Assembly: GCA_003694825.1 (NCBI GenBank)
Contig: RFJS01000297.1
Location: forward strand, 1-9,225
Reading direction: 5' to 3'
From: Verrucomicrobiota bacterium
GTDB taxonomy: Bacteria; Verrucomicrobiota; Verrucomicrobiia; Opitutales; Opitutaceae
DNA: 9,225 nt
A program made the position numbers and the translations under genes. Numbering within the stretch: position 1 is the first letter of the stretch; every line of letters starts with the position of its first letter. Shown piece after piece: positions 1 through 7,567 of the stretch. The notes beneath the pieces were generated by a model. That model was given only the letters and a program-made list of their open reading frames with translations, made no database searches and was not told where the DNA came from.

Positions 1-1
1 C

Positions 2-586
2 GCGCCGCGCCATCCCTTCCCGCCGAGCGCCCTTCGTGACCAGGGGCAGCGCCTGGCCCGGCACCTCACCCACACCCTGCCAGGCGAGGTTGTCGTGTCC
101 GTCGACTTCAGCGTCCTGCCCGAAGCCTCCAGGGCCGACACCCCGACCACGGTGCTGGCGATCCACACCAATGCGGCGGTTCCGGCCGACTGCTCGTGGC
201 GGATCTGCTACGTGGCCGCCGCGGCGGGTGGTTTCGAGTCGACCGGCTGGATGGAGGCGCGGCTGGACTTCACCCGGCTGCCGGCCATCTCTCCGCACAC
301 AGCGGAATTGTTGAAACGCCGGATCCAGGCCCACCGCTGGCCGGGGTTTGTCGTCGAAACCGGCGAGAGCAGCGTGTCGATCGGTCAGGCTTTTGACTGG
401 CCTCCGCCGCCGCGAAGGCTCGCCGCCACGATCGCGCCGCAGCTCTCCCGCTTGATCACGCAGCTGCATGCGCTGCTCGTCGAGGTCTTCGGCCAGGCGG
501 GTTCCCCGCACGGCGGGCGGGGTGACGACGGCCTGGTGGTTCCCGGCTCCCTCGCGCCTGCTGCCGGGGACGAGGAAGTCGCCTGA
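2..586 (+). CDS. Hypothetical protein, 3' part (5' end outside window)
   Basis: The frame is open from the first bases of the window to a TGA at 584-586, giving 194 visible residues, so the start lies upstream or at an internal GTG such as 95. I do not recognise the family. Codons are strongly G/C-ending and the first two thirds reads like an ordinary soluble protein, with alternating beta-like segments around residues 30-60 and 70-85 and a Trp-Pro-Gly-Phe-Val stretch near residue 115. A PPPP run is followed by a possible amphipathic helix at about 140-165. The last 30 residues are rich in Gly, Ala and Pro and look disordered. No signal peptide or membrane segment is visible. The opposite strand is also largely open between about 385 and 663, but its translation is Arg/Ser-rich, as expected for a GC-rich shadow. 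The gene is read toward the oppositely oriented tRNA-Cys. Reality of the gene is moderately supported; the function is unknown. Confidence 0.55.
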   Translation, partial: APRHPFPPSALRDQGQRLARHLTHTLPGEVVVSVDFSVLPEASRADTPTTVLAIHTNAAVPADCSWRICYVAAAAGGFESTGWMEARLDFTRLPAISPHTAELLKRRIQAHRWPGFVVETGESSVSIGQAFDWPPPPRRLAATIAPQLSRLITQLHALLVEVFGQAGSPHGGRGDDGLVVPGSLAPAAGDEEVA

Positions 587-661
587 AACGGCCAGCGTTC
601 TATCCTCCTCCGGCAGGATCTCCAGGCGGCTCTTCTCGCCCGGGAGTCGTCTGACGCGGAC

Positions 662-669
662 AAAAAAAA
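662..669 (-). terminator. T8 tract directly after tRNA-Cys CCA end
   Basis: On the - strand the encoded CCA is followed at once by eight T residues (A8 on the + strand). No separate hairpin lies between the tRNA and the T run, so any intrinsic termination would have to use a tRNA stem, such as the T arm, as the RNA hairpin. Termination here is inferred from position and composition only. Confidence 0.4.
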
Positions 670-744
670 TGGAGGCGCGGGCCGGAATCGAACCGGCGCA
701 TAGGGCTTTTGCAGAGCCCGGCCTTACCACTTGGCTACCGCGCC
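670..744 (-). tRNA. trnC: tRNA-Cys (anticodon GCA)
   Basis: Read on the - strand, the sequence folds as a full cloverleaf. The 7-bp acceptor GGCGCGG (744-738) pairs with CCGCGCC (680-674). The D arm GCC...GGC encloses AAGTGGTAA. The 5-bp anticodon stem GGGCT/AGCCC carries the loop CTGCAAA, with GCA at 712-710. The T stem GCCGG/CCGGC holds the loop TTCGATT. The discriminator base is U (673), the identity base of bacterial tRNA-Cys, and CCA is encoded at 672-670. Without CCA the gene is 673-744. It is divergent from parA, with 116 bases between them. Confidence 0.97.
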
Positions 745-750
745 TCTTCG

Positions 751-775
751 GACGGCGGTCCCGTGACCGCCCGTC
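751..775. repeat. Strong hairpin in the tRNA-Cys 5' leader
   Basis: GGCGGTC (754-760) and GACCGCC (765-771) form a perfect 7-bp stem with a 4-base loop CCGT. The stem extends by three more pairs (GAC/GTC) after a one-base bulge. It starts 7 bases upstream of the mature 5' end of tRNA-Cys on the - strand. No T run follows on either strand, so it is not a standard terminator. It could be a processing or leader structure of the tRNA precursor, or an operator-like palindrome between the divergent tRNA and parA promoters. The pairing is seen; the role is not known. Confidence 0.45.
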
Positions 776-860
776 GAACAGACGCCTGAACATTCGGAAG
801 AGCCCGCGTGTTTCAAGAGGATTTTTCGATCGTTTCGGATAGACTCGATCTTCCTGCCGC

Positions 861-1655
861 ATGATGAAGTGCCTCATGCCGGCAACCGTCTTCACGATCG
901 CGAACCAGAAAGGAGGCGTGGGCAAGACCAAGACCGCCATCAACCTCGCCGCCGCCCTTGCCGAGCGCAAGGTGCCCACCCTCCTCGTCGACCTCGATCC
1001 ACAGGGAAACGCCACCAGCGGCCTCGGCATCGACCGGATCGAGGGCCGGAGCATCTACGCCGCTCTCAGCGGCGAAGGCACCGCCGCCGAGATGGTCGTG
1101 GACACCCACATCAAGAATCTCTCCGTGCTGCCCGCGGAGGTCGACCTGGCGGCCGCCGAGATCGAGCTGGCCCAGCGCGAGGACTACCTGCTGCAGCTCA
1201 AAAACGCCCTCGCCCCGATCACGGACTCTGACCGGTTTCGCGCCGTGATCATCGATTGCCCGCCGGCGCTCGGGCTGCTCTCGATGAACTCGCTCGCCGC
1301 AGCCGATTACCTGCTGATCGCCCTGCAGTGTGAGTATCTCGCGCTCGAAGGGCTCGGCCAGATCCTCCGCGTGGTGGAGCGGCTTCACGAGGCGGGCGTC
1401 AACAACGATCTCGAGGTCGGCGGCATCATCATGACAATGTATGACATGCGCACCAACCTCTCCCGCCAGGTCGTCGAAGAGGTGCGCTCCCACCTGCCCG
1501 AGAAGGTCTTCGACACCGTCATCCCCCGCACGGTCCGGCTCAGCGAGGCCCCGAGCTTCGGCAAGACCATTTTCGAATACGACAAGCAGAGCCCCGGAGC
1601 GAGCGCCTACCGCAACCTCGCCAGGGAGGTCATCAAGCGCTTCGGCCTCGCCTGA
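861..1655 (+). CDS. parA: ParA/Soj-type chromosome partitioning ATPase
   Basis: This is a cytoplasmic Walker-type ATPase of the ParA/Soj family. In known systems these bind DNA as ATP-bound dimers and work with ParB to segregate replication origins. Numbering from the ATG at 861, the deviant Walker A is KGGVGKT at residues 17-23, Walker A' is DLDPQGN at 44-50 and Walker B is IIDCPPALG at 130-138. The late ParA motif [10 protein letters not shown] lies near 228-237, followed by the typical [18 protein letters not shown] ending. The length of 264 residues is normal. The start is uncertain: ATGs at 861, 864 and 876 share the frame and none has a Shine-Dalgarno sequence. The 876 start would put the first beta strand a few residues in, as in most homologues. 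The oddity is Lys24 where the family nearly always has Thr right after GKT. No parB is adjacent; two ABC permease genes follow after 56 bases. Family assignment is secure; a role in chromosomal origin segregation is inferred. Confidence 0.94.
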   Translation: MMKCLMPATVFTIANQKGGVGKTKTAINLAAALAERKVPTLLVDLDPQGNATSGLGIDRIEGRSIYAALSGEGTAAEMVVDTHIKNLSVLPAEVDLAAAEIELAQREDYLLQLKNALAPITDSDRFRAVIIDCPPALGLLSMNSLAAADYLLIALQCEYLALEGLGQILRVVERLHEAGVNNDLEVGGIIMTMYDMRTNLSRQVVEEVRSHLPEKVFDTVIPRTVRLSEAPSFGKTIFEYDKQSPGASAYRNLAREVIKRFGLA

Positions 1656-1711
1656 ACGGGCCGCGGGGATCCGCGCCGTCTGTTCCTCCCGGGCCCCGTG
1701 TCCGTGTTCCC

Positions 1712-2569
1712 ATGACCGCCATCACCCAGATCGATATCACCGGCATCGCCGGGCGGCTGGCGCACCCGTTTCGCAAATACGGGCATGTCTTTGCGGTCGG
1801 CCTCCAGAGCGCGCTCGTCTACCGGTGGAACTTCGTCATCCGCGTGGGGTTTTCACTGTTGCATCTCGCGGCGGTCGGCGTGCTGTGGGGAGCGGCCTAC
1901 GCCGGGCGGGAGCACATCGGGGGATTCTCCTTTCGGGAGACCATGGGCTACTTCCTGATGCTCATCGTCGCCAACTACCTGATCAGCGCGTTCAATGAGG
2001 ATTACCAGATCGGCGAGGAAATCCGCGGCGGCACGATCAACCAGTTTCTCACCAAACCCATCGACTACTATGCCTATCGGCTCACGTTGTTTTTCGCGAG
2101 CCGGCTGGTGACGGGCGTGATCGTGCTGATCCCCGTCGTGCTGCTGCTGCCCCTGCTCGGCGACTACCTGCCGTCCGGGCTGGCGCCGTGGCAATGGGCG
2201 GCGGCGGTCCCGGCGTTTTTTCTCGCCGCGATCATCCAGTTCAGCATCGCCTTCTGTTTCGGCCTGCTCGCGTTCTGGTTCCTCGAGATCCAGGGATTCG
2301 TCATCCTCTCGATGGCGGTGGAGACGCTGCTCAGCGGCCAGGTGTTTCCCCTCGATCTCCTGCCGGATACGATCTACCGGATCAGCCAGTATCTGCCGTT
2401 CTACTACCAGGCCTACTTTCCCGTCGCGCTGATCTCGGGGCGCATCGAGAGCGCCGCCGAAGCGCAGATGGGCCTGATCATTCAATCCGCGTGGGTGCTC
2501 GCCTTTCTCGCCTTCGGACGGCTGCTGTGGCGTTGCGGCCTGCGGCGACATACCGCCGTCGGAGGATAG
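1712..2569 (+). CDS. ABC-2 type permease, COG4587-like (PF06182 kind)
   Basis: This is an integral inner-membrane subunit of an ABC transporter. Its 285 residues hold about six hydrophobic segments, near 41-63, 78-94, 123-150, 161-190, 194-208 and 252-273. The start of the family domain is clear in FRKYGHVFAVGLQSALVYRWNF (split here as 20-30 and 31-41), where homologues typically begin. About 19 extra residues precede it, so a later start is possible, although no other ATG lies there. Family hallmarks are the GEEIRGGTINQFLTKPIDYY loop (101-120) and SGQVFPLDLLP followed by a QYLPFYY stretch (208-232). In many bacteria this subunit pairs with a COG3694 permease, present just downstream, and a COG4586 ATPase, which is absent here. 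The substrate is unknown even for the family; ABC-2 systems usually export. The start lacks a Shine-Dalgarno sequence. CTG is used for leucine more than CTC, unlike the foldase gene at 7568. Confidence 0.9.
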   Translation: MTAITQIDITGIAGRLAHPFRKYGHVFAVGLQSALVYRWNFVIRVGFSLLHLAAVGVLWGAAYAGREHIGGFSFRETMGYFLMLIVANYLISAFNEDYQIGEEIRGGTINQFLTKPIDYYAYRLTLFFASRLVTGVIVLIPVVLLLPLLGDYLPSGLAPWQWAAAVPAFFLAAIIQFSIAFCFGLLAFWFLEIQGFVILSMAVETLLSGQVFPLDLLPDTIYRISQYLPFYYQAYFPVALISGRIESAAEAQMGLIIQSAWVLAFLAFGRLLWRCGLRRHTAVGG

Positions 2570-2593
2570 CCCCCGCCCGAACCAGCGTGACCG

Positions 2594-3388
2594 ATGAGTC
2601 TGCTCGCCTATCTCCGCATCTGGCTCGCGTCCATCCGCTACTCGGTGGTCCGCACGATGATGTTTCGCTTCGACTTCATCCTCTGGGTACTGGTCGACGG
2701 CGCGTGGATGGGCGTGAACCTGCTGCTGATCGAGGTGATGTTTCGCCACGTCGATGCGATTGCGGGCTGGGGCAAGGCCGAGATGATCCTTCTGGTGGGC
2801 ACAGCCATGCTCGTCATGCGGCTTTTCATGACGTTTTTTCTCACCAACCTCTTTTCCGTGGACCGGCTCGTGCGGGAGGGGATGCTCGACTTCTACCTCG
2901 CGCAACCGGGGAACCCGCTGTTCATGCTCTCGACGCGGCGCATCGACCTGGACGGCTTCGTCAATACCGTCGTCGCCGTGGGCATCGTCGCCTACGCGGT
3001 CCATCAACTCGGCATCCGGCCGGGATGGGCGCAGATCGGCCTTTACGGGCTGATGGTTCTCGCCGGGCTGATCATTCACTACGCGACCGTCGTCGCCATC
3101 GTCTCGCTCGCCTTCTGGATCACGCGCATCCAGGGTATCGAAGGCGGCTACTGGGCGATTTTTGATCTCTCGCGACTGCCGCGGCCGGCGCTGCGCGGGG
3201 TCATGGAGTTCGTCTTTGTCTACCTCTTCCCCGCCGTGATCGTTTCGAATTTTCCGGCCGAGACGATCCTGCATGGGCCCCATCTCGGCCACCTGCTGTG
3301 GTTGCTGGGAGCAGCCCTGGGATGGTTTGCATTTGCGGTCGGGCTGTTTCACCTTGGGTTGCGGCGTTATTCGAGCGCAAGCTCGTGA
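2594..3388 (+). CDS. ABC-2 type permease, COG3694-like partner
   Basis: This is the second membrane subunit of the same presumed transporter, 264 residues long with about six membrane segments near 26-50, 63-86, 121-138, 148-178, 203-220 and 232-256. The cytoplasmic loop REGMLDFYLAQPGNPLF (94-110) matches the diagnostic arginine-gly-x-leu-asp/pro-gly-asn region of the COG3694 family. The FPAVIVSNFPAETIL stretch (212-226) matches its conserved penultimate loop. The start ATG lies 24 bases after the first permease stop, and a GGAGG at about 2561 is too far away (about 28 bases) to serve as its ribosome binding site. The two permeases differ in sequence, so they would form a heterodimer rather than be a duplication. 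No ABC ATPase is encoded in the window. rnc starts 28 bases downstream, so the permease genes and rnc may share a transcript. Confidence 0.9.
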   Translation: MSLLAYLRIWLASIRYSVVRTMMFRFDFILWVLVDGAWMGVNLLLIEVMFRHVDAIAGWGKAEMILLVGTAMLVMRLFMTFFLTNLFSVDRLVREGMLDFYLAQPGNPLFMLSTRRIDLDGFVNTVVAVGIVAYAVHQLGIRPGWAQIGLYGLMVLAGLIIHYATVVAIVSLAFWITRIQGIEGGYWAIFDLSRLPRPALRGVMEFVFVYLFPAVIVSNFPAETILHGPHLGHLLWLLGAALGWFAFAVGLFHLGLRRYSSASS

Positions 3389-3416
3389 CCGGCGCCGCGT
3401 CCACCGTCCCATCGTC

Positions 3417-4124
3417 ATGCCGGATCTTCCCGCCAGGCTCCACGCATTTGAAGAACGGATCGGCCATCGCTTCCGCGATCCCGATCTGTTGCTTCGCGCC
3501 CTCTCCCATCCATCGATTCTTCAGGACGACGCCGAAGCCACGCACAATCAGCGGCTCGAGTTTCTCGGCGACGCCGTTCTCCAGCTGATTCTCACCGAGA
3601 AGCTCATGGAGCTTTTCCCGACGGAGCGCGAGGGCGTGCTCACCCGCCGGCGCGCCGCCCTCACCCGCGGTGTATTTCTCGCCGAACTGGCGCACGAACT
3701 CGGTGTGCCAAACGTGCTTCAGGTGAGCACCGCCGAACGCGCCAACCGCGGACATCTCCGTCCCGGCGCCCTGGAGGACGCGGTCGAAGCGCTCGTCGCG
3801 GCCATCTTTCTCGACGTTGGCTGGGAACAGACCCGCGATGTCGTCCTCGGGTGGTATGGCGACATCGCCATGCGGATCGAGCAGCTCGAAAACGAGATCA
3901 ACCCGAAGGGCAGGCTCCAGGAGATCGTCCAGCCCAGGCATGGCAACGGCGCTCTGCGCTACATCACGCTCCGCGCTGAAGGCCCGCCCCACGACCGCCA
4001 CTTTGCCGTCGAAGTCCGCCTGTTCGACCGTCCGCTCGGCCAGGGGGAGGGACGATCCAAGAAGTCCGCAGAAGAGGCGGCGGCTCGCATCGCCCTGAAG
4101 ACGCTTGAGACCGAAGGTGTCTGA
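3417..4124 (+). CDS. rnc: Ribonuclease III
   Basis: RNase III is a cytoplasmic dimeric endonuclease that cuts double-stranded RNA, including the rRNA precursor and some mRNAs. The protein has 235 residues, a normal length. The nuclease domain spans about 1-150, with the signature NQRLEFLGDAVL at 44-55 and the second acidic pair in LEDAVEALVAAIFLD (119-133). E48, D52, D121 and E124 match E. coli E41, D45, D114 and E117, so the enzyme should be active; Q45 replaces E. coli E38, a substitution I believe is common. A double-stranded RNA-binding domain follows from NPKGRLQE (about 162) to the C-terminus, with the KKSAEEAAARIAL helix near its end. The frame is open upstream to 3273, but that extension overlaps the permease gene and has no RNase III homology, so ATG 3417 is chosen. 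No Shine-Dalgarno sequence is present. mfd begins 19 bases after the stop. Confidence 0.97.
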   Translation: MPDLPARLHAFEERIGHRFRDPDLLLRALSHPSILQDDAEATHNQRLEFLGDAVLQLILTEKLMELFPTEREGVLTRRRAALTRGVFLAELAHELGVPNVLQVSTAERANRGHLRPGALEDAVEALVAAIFLDVGWEQTRDVVLGWYGDIAMRIEQLENEINPKGRLQEIVQPRHGNGALRYITLRAEGPPHDRHFAVEVRLFDRPLGQGEGRSKKSAEEAAARIALKTLETEGV

Positions 4125-4143
4125 CTCTCTCGAAACCGAGCCC

Positions 4144-7100
4144 ATGGCCCTGAAACCGCGGCGCATCGTGGGCGTGCCGCCGCCCGCGATCGGCGCCGTG
4201 ATCGATGAGTGGCGCCACCGGGGCCGTCACGCCGTCACACTCGCGATCGTGGCCGACACCGCAACCGCCGAGAAGCTCGCCGAAGACATCACGGTCTTCG
4301 CCGCGGCCCGGTCGGCCGAAAACGCCAAAGCCCCCCGCGCCCGTGCCCTGTTCTTCCCCGAATTGCGCGAGGGGGGCGCCGGAGATCCTGAGAATTTCGA
4401 CCTCGCCAGCGACCGCATCGCGGTGCTCGAGAGCATGGCCGAGGCCTCGGCCAGAAAGCCGCTCACCATCGTCACGACCCCGGCCGCGCTGCTTCAGCCG
4501 GTCCCGGACCGTCAGTGGCTCGCCGACAACACCGTGTGCCTGCGGGCCGGCCAACGCTTCCCGCACGGCCGCCTCGTCGAGCATCTTCGGCGGCTCGACT
4601 ACGACGAAGAGGCGCTTTGCGACGCTCCGGGCCAGTTCTCCGTGCGCGGCGGCCTCGTCGATATCTATCCGATCACGGCCGACCGCCCCTATCGTATCGA
4701 CTTCTTCGGCGACGAAATCGAAGAGATCCGCGCCTACGATCCCGCCACGCAGCGATCCACCGAAAAAGTATCGGAGATCCGCATCGCGCCACCGCCTCAG
4801 TTGACCGACCGGTCCGACTCCGGTCGACTGGCCCGGCTTCCCGATCTCGCTCGCGCGCCCCTGCACTGGATCCTCGTCGAACCCGAGGACATCGCCAGTG
4901 CCGTCTCCGCACTCGCCGCGGAGAGCACCGCCGCCGGTGCCGCCGCCTGGCTTCCGCTCCTGCGCGAGCGGGCCGCCGCGGGCGATGTCTTCACCGAAAT
5001 CGCCGACCTCGACCTCGGAACACCCGCGGACAGCCCTGAGGATGAACCGGCCGCCTTCGACGCCGAACCACTTTCCAACTACCGATCCCTCGCCGACGAG
5101 CGCAGCCTCGCGGACGAACGCCTCATCGAGGAACAGACCCGCCGGGCACAGTTTTTCAACTACCTGGCGGAGTGGGCGCGACGCGGGGAACACATTCTCG
5201 TGGTGCTCCCCCGCCCGGGCGAGGAACAGCGCGTCACCGAGCTGCTCAAGGAATCGCCCGCGCTCCAGGGACTGCAGCCGGCCTTCAGTGTCGGCAGCCT
5301 CAACGAAGGTTTCCGCATCTGCTTTCGCAAGGGACACGAGCGTCTCTCCTGGCCCGCGCTGCGCGGCGCCCGCGGTCTCGTCGTCGTCACCGAGACCGAG
5401 ATCTTCGGGTGCAAGCGCCGCCGCCGTCCCCGGGGGCGCGTCAAGCAACTGGTCAACCAGTCACAGGTCGACCAGCTCCTGGATTTCTCCGAACTGGTCG
5501 AGGGCGAGTTCGTCGTCCACCTGCAGCACGGCATCGCCATCTATCGGGGCTGCAAGCGCATCGAACTGCAGGGCGAGACCCGCGAAGTGCTCACGCTCGA
5601 GTTCGACGGCGGCGTCGAGCTGCACGTGCCCCTGCAGGAGTCCCACCTCGTCAGCCGCTATGTCGGGCTCACCCGGGCCAACGTCCAGCTCGGCCGCATC
5701 GGCTCGGGCCGCTGGGAAAAAGTCCGCGCCGCGGCTGAAAGGGCCACCCTCGACTACGCGGCAAAACTGCTCGAAACCCAGGCCCGCCGCGCCGTCGCGG
5801 AAGGCTTCGCCTTCGCCCCCGACAACGAATGGCAGCGCGAATTCGAAGCCACTTTTCCGTATCGGGAAACCCCTGACCAGCTCCGGGCCATCCAGGACGT
5901 CAAGGCCGACATGGAAAACGCCGAACCCATGGATCGGCTCATCTGCGGCGACGTCGGCTTTGGCAAGACGGAGGTCGCGCTCAGGGCGGCGTTCAAGGCC
6001 GTCATGAGCGGCAAACAGGTCGCCGTCCTCGTGCCGACCACCGTTCTCGCCCAACAGCACTTCACCACCTTTCGCGAGCGCATGAGCGGTTTCCCCGTCG
6101 TCGTGGAGATGGTCAGCCGCTTCCGCACAAAGCGCGAACAGACGCGCATCCTCACTGCCCTGAAGGAAGGTCGCGTCGACATCCTCATCGGCACTCATCG
6201 GCTCGTGCAGCGCGACGTCCAGTTCAAGGATCTGGGCCTGGTCATCATCGACGAAGAGCAACGCTTCGGCCTCAAGCACAAGGAGATCTTCAAGGAATGG
6301 CGGGCCAACGTTGACATCATCAGTATGAGCGCCACGCCCATTCCCCGCACGCTCTACATGGCGCTCACCGCCGCCCGCAGCCTCAGCGTCATCGAGACCC
6401 CGCCGGCGGAGCGCCGGCCCATCCAGACCATCGTCAAAAGCTACGACGAAAAGCTTGTCCGCGAGGTCATCCTCCGCGAAATCCGCCGCGGCGGCCAGGT
6501 CTACTACCTCCACAACCGCGTGCAGACCATCGACGCGGTCGCCCGCCGCCTCAAGGAACTGCTGCCCGAGGTCACCTTCGGCGTCGGACATGGCCAGATG
6601 GGCGAAAAACAGCTCGAGCGCGTCATGCTCGACTTCATGGACGGGCGTTTCCAGGTGCTCGTCTGCACCACGATCATCGAGTCGGGCATCGACATCCCCA
6701 ACTGCAACACGATCATCATCGAGGGTGCCGACCGCTTCGGCCTCTCCCAGCTCTACCAGCTCCGCGGCCGCGTCGGCCGCTTCCGCCGCCAGGCCTACGC
6801 CTACCTGCTGCTGCACCGCCACGCCCGGCTCCTCGATATTGCCCGCAAGCGTCTCAACGCCATCCGGCATCACAACCAGCTCGGCGCGGGTTTTCGCATC
6901 GCCATGCGCGATCTCGAGTTGCGCGGCGCCGGCAACCTCCTCGGCGCCGAGCAAAGCGGCCACATCGTCGGCGTCGGTTTCGAACTCTACTGTCAACTGC
7001 TGCGCCAGAGCATCGCCCGCCTCAAGGGCGAGCCTGCCGCCACGACAATCCGCGCCACCGTCAAACTCGACTTCATCATCCTCGGCGAGCGCCGCGAAGC

Positions 7101-7560
7101 CCCCTCCCCCGGCCTCGCTCCGGCCGCCGGCCGCCGCACCGACGGCTACACCGCACTCAAAGACGTCGAACTCGAAGACGGCCACATCCCCGCCGAGGAG
7201 GCGAGCATCCCCACCAGCTACGTCTCCGAGATGCAGCTGCGCGTGAGCATCCACAGGGAACTCGCCATGGCGGAAACGGTCGAAGAAGTTCGCCGGATCG
7301 GGCGCGACCTCGAGGATCGCTTCGGCAGGCCGCCCCGGCCCGTCCAGCTCCTCCTCATGATCACCGAGATCCGATGCCTCGCGGAACGAAAACACATCCT
7401 CTCGGTCGAGACCGAAGGAAACCGATTGAAACTCCGGCGCGTCAGCGCCACACGCGATGACTTCGTGATGCTCGGCAAACGCTTTCCCCGCTTGACCGGC
7501 AAAAACGCCGTTTCAAGGCTGAAAGAAATCCGCGTCTTCCTTAACAACCTGTCTGACTGA
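4144..7560 (+). CDS. mfd: Transcription-repair coupling factor Mfd
   Basis: Mfd is a DNA translocase that removes RNA polymerase stalled at lesions and recruits UvrA for nucleotide excision repair. The chosen ATG at 4144 gives 1138 residues (E. coli 1148); a TTG at 4105 would overlap rnc and add 13 residues without support. The UvrB-like N-terminal part runs to about 350. R168, R184 and F188 keep the spacing of the E. coli UvrA-contact residues R165, R181 and F185. The RNA polymerase interaction domain begins near [13 protein letters not shown] (457-469). The helicase core has Walker A GDVGFGKT (602-609), box DEEQ (703-706), SATPIPR (729-735), IIESGIDIP (844-852) and QLRGRVGR (872-879). The TRG translocation motif follows, with R927 equivalent to E. 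coli R953. The C-terminal autoinhibitory domain starts near 970 and contains an extra stretch of about 39 residues (981-1019), rich in Pro, Gly, Arg and acidic residues. The gene lies between rnc and the foldase gene, 7 bases before the latter. Confidence 0.98.
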   Translation: MALKPRRIVGVPPPAIGAVIDEWRHRGRHAVTLAIVADTATAEKLAEDITVFAAARSAENAKAPRARALFFPELREGGAGDPENFDLASDRIAVLESMAEASARKPLTIVTTPAALLQPVPDRQWLADNTVCLRAGQRFPHGRLVEHLRRLDYDEEALCDAPGQFSVRGGLVDIYPITADRPYRIDFFGDEIEEIRAYDPATQRSTEKVSEIRIAPPPQLTDRSDSGRLARLPDLARAPLHWILVEPEDIASAVSALAAESTAAGAAAWLPLLRERAAAGDVFTEIADLDLGTPADSPEDEPAAFDAEPLSNYRSLADERSLADERLIEEQTRRAQFFNYLAEWARRGEHILVVLPRPGEEQRVTELLKESPALQGLQPAFSVGSLNEGFRICFRKGHERLSWPALRGARGLVVVTETEIFGCKRRRRPRGRVKQLVNQSQVDQLLDFSELVEGEFVVHLQHGIAIYRGCKRIELQGETREVLTLEFDGGVELHVPLQESHLVSRYVGLTRANVQLGRIGSGRWEKVRAAAERATLDYAAKLLETQARRAVAEGFAFAPDNEWQREFEATFPYRETPDQLRAIQDVKADMENAEPMDRLICGDVGFGKTEVALRAAFKAVMSGKQVAVLVPTTVLAQQHFTTFRERMSGFPVVVEMVSRFRTKREQTRILTALKEGRVDILIGTHRLVQRDVQFKDLGLVIIDEEQRFGLKHKEIFKEWRANVDIISMSATPIPRTLYMALTAARSLSVIETPPAERRPIQTIVKSYDEKLVREVILREIRRGGQVYYLHNRVQTIDAVARRLKELLPEVTFGVGHGQMGEKQLERVMLDFMDGRFQVLVCTTIIESGIDIPNCNTIIIEGADRFGLSQLYQLRGRVGRFRRQAYAYLLLHRHARLLDIARKRLNAIRHHNQLGAGFRIAMRDLELRGAGNLLGAEQSGHIVGVGFELYCQLLRQSIARLKGEPAATTIRATVKLDFIILGERREAPSPGLAPAAGRRTDGYTALKDVELEDGHIPAEEASIPTSYVSEMQLRVSIHRELAMAETVEEVRRIGRDLEDRFGRPPRPVQLLLMITEIRCLAERKHILSVETEGNRLKLRRVSATRDDFVMLGKRFPRLTGKNAVSRLKEIRVFLNNLSD

Positions 7561-7567
7561 AAGTTCC

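Noticed and set aside
809..816. TGTTTCA half of a parS-like site upstream of parA
   Set aside because: The second, inverted half is missing (AGAGGATT follows instead of CGTGAAACA), so it is not a parS site.
468..842. + strand ORF of 124 residues containing MEARAGIEPAHRAFAEPG
   Set aside because: This is the well-known false translation of the complement of a tRNA gene; the stretch overlaps tRNA-Cys, and the rest lies in another frame of the upstream gene.
811..845. AT-richer pocket with TTTCAA and TAGACT, candidate promoter for parA or tRNA-Cys
   Set aside because: A promoter is expected here between divergent genes, but no -35/-10 pair with 16-18 base spacing is acceptable on either strand, so no specific site is called.
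1662..1677. Short GC hairpin (CGCGG GGAT CCGCG) after parA
   Set aside because: It has only 5 bp and no T tract, and the next gene continues on the same strand; a chance stem in GC-rich DNA is likely.
3273..3416. 48-residue N-terminal extension of RNase III
   Set aside because: It overlaps the permease coding region, is Cys/Arg-rich without family similarity, and ATG 3417 gives a normal-length enzyme.
1853..3418. 521-residue ORF on the - strand opposite the two permeases
   Set aside because: It is extremely rich in Asp, Glu, Arg, His and Gln, exactly what the antisense of hydrophobic membrane protein codons gives in GC-rich DNA. The + strand has clear family motifs.
3964..7395. Long - strand ORFs (494 and 644 residues) opposite mfd
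   Set aside because: High GC3 removes stops from the antisense frame. The + strand is unmistakably Mfd throughout, and the antisense products show no recognisable domain.
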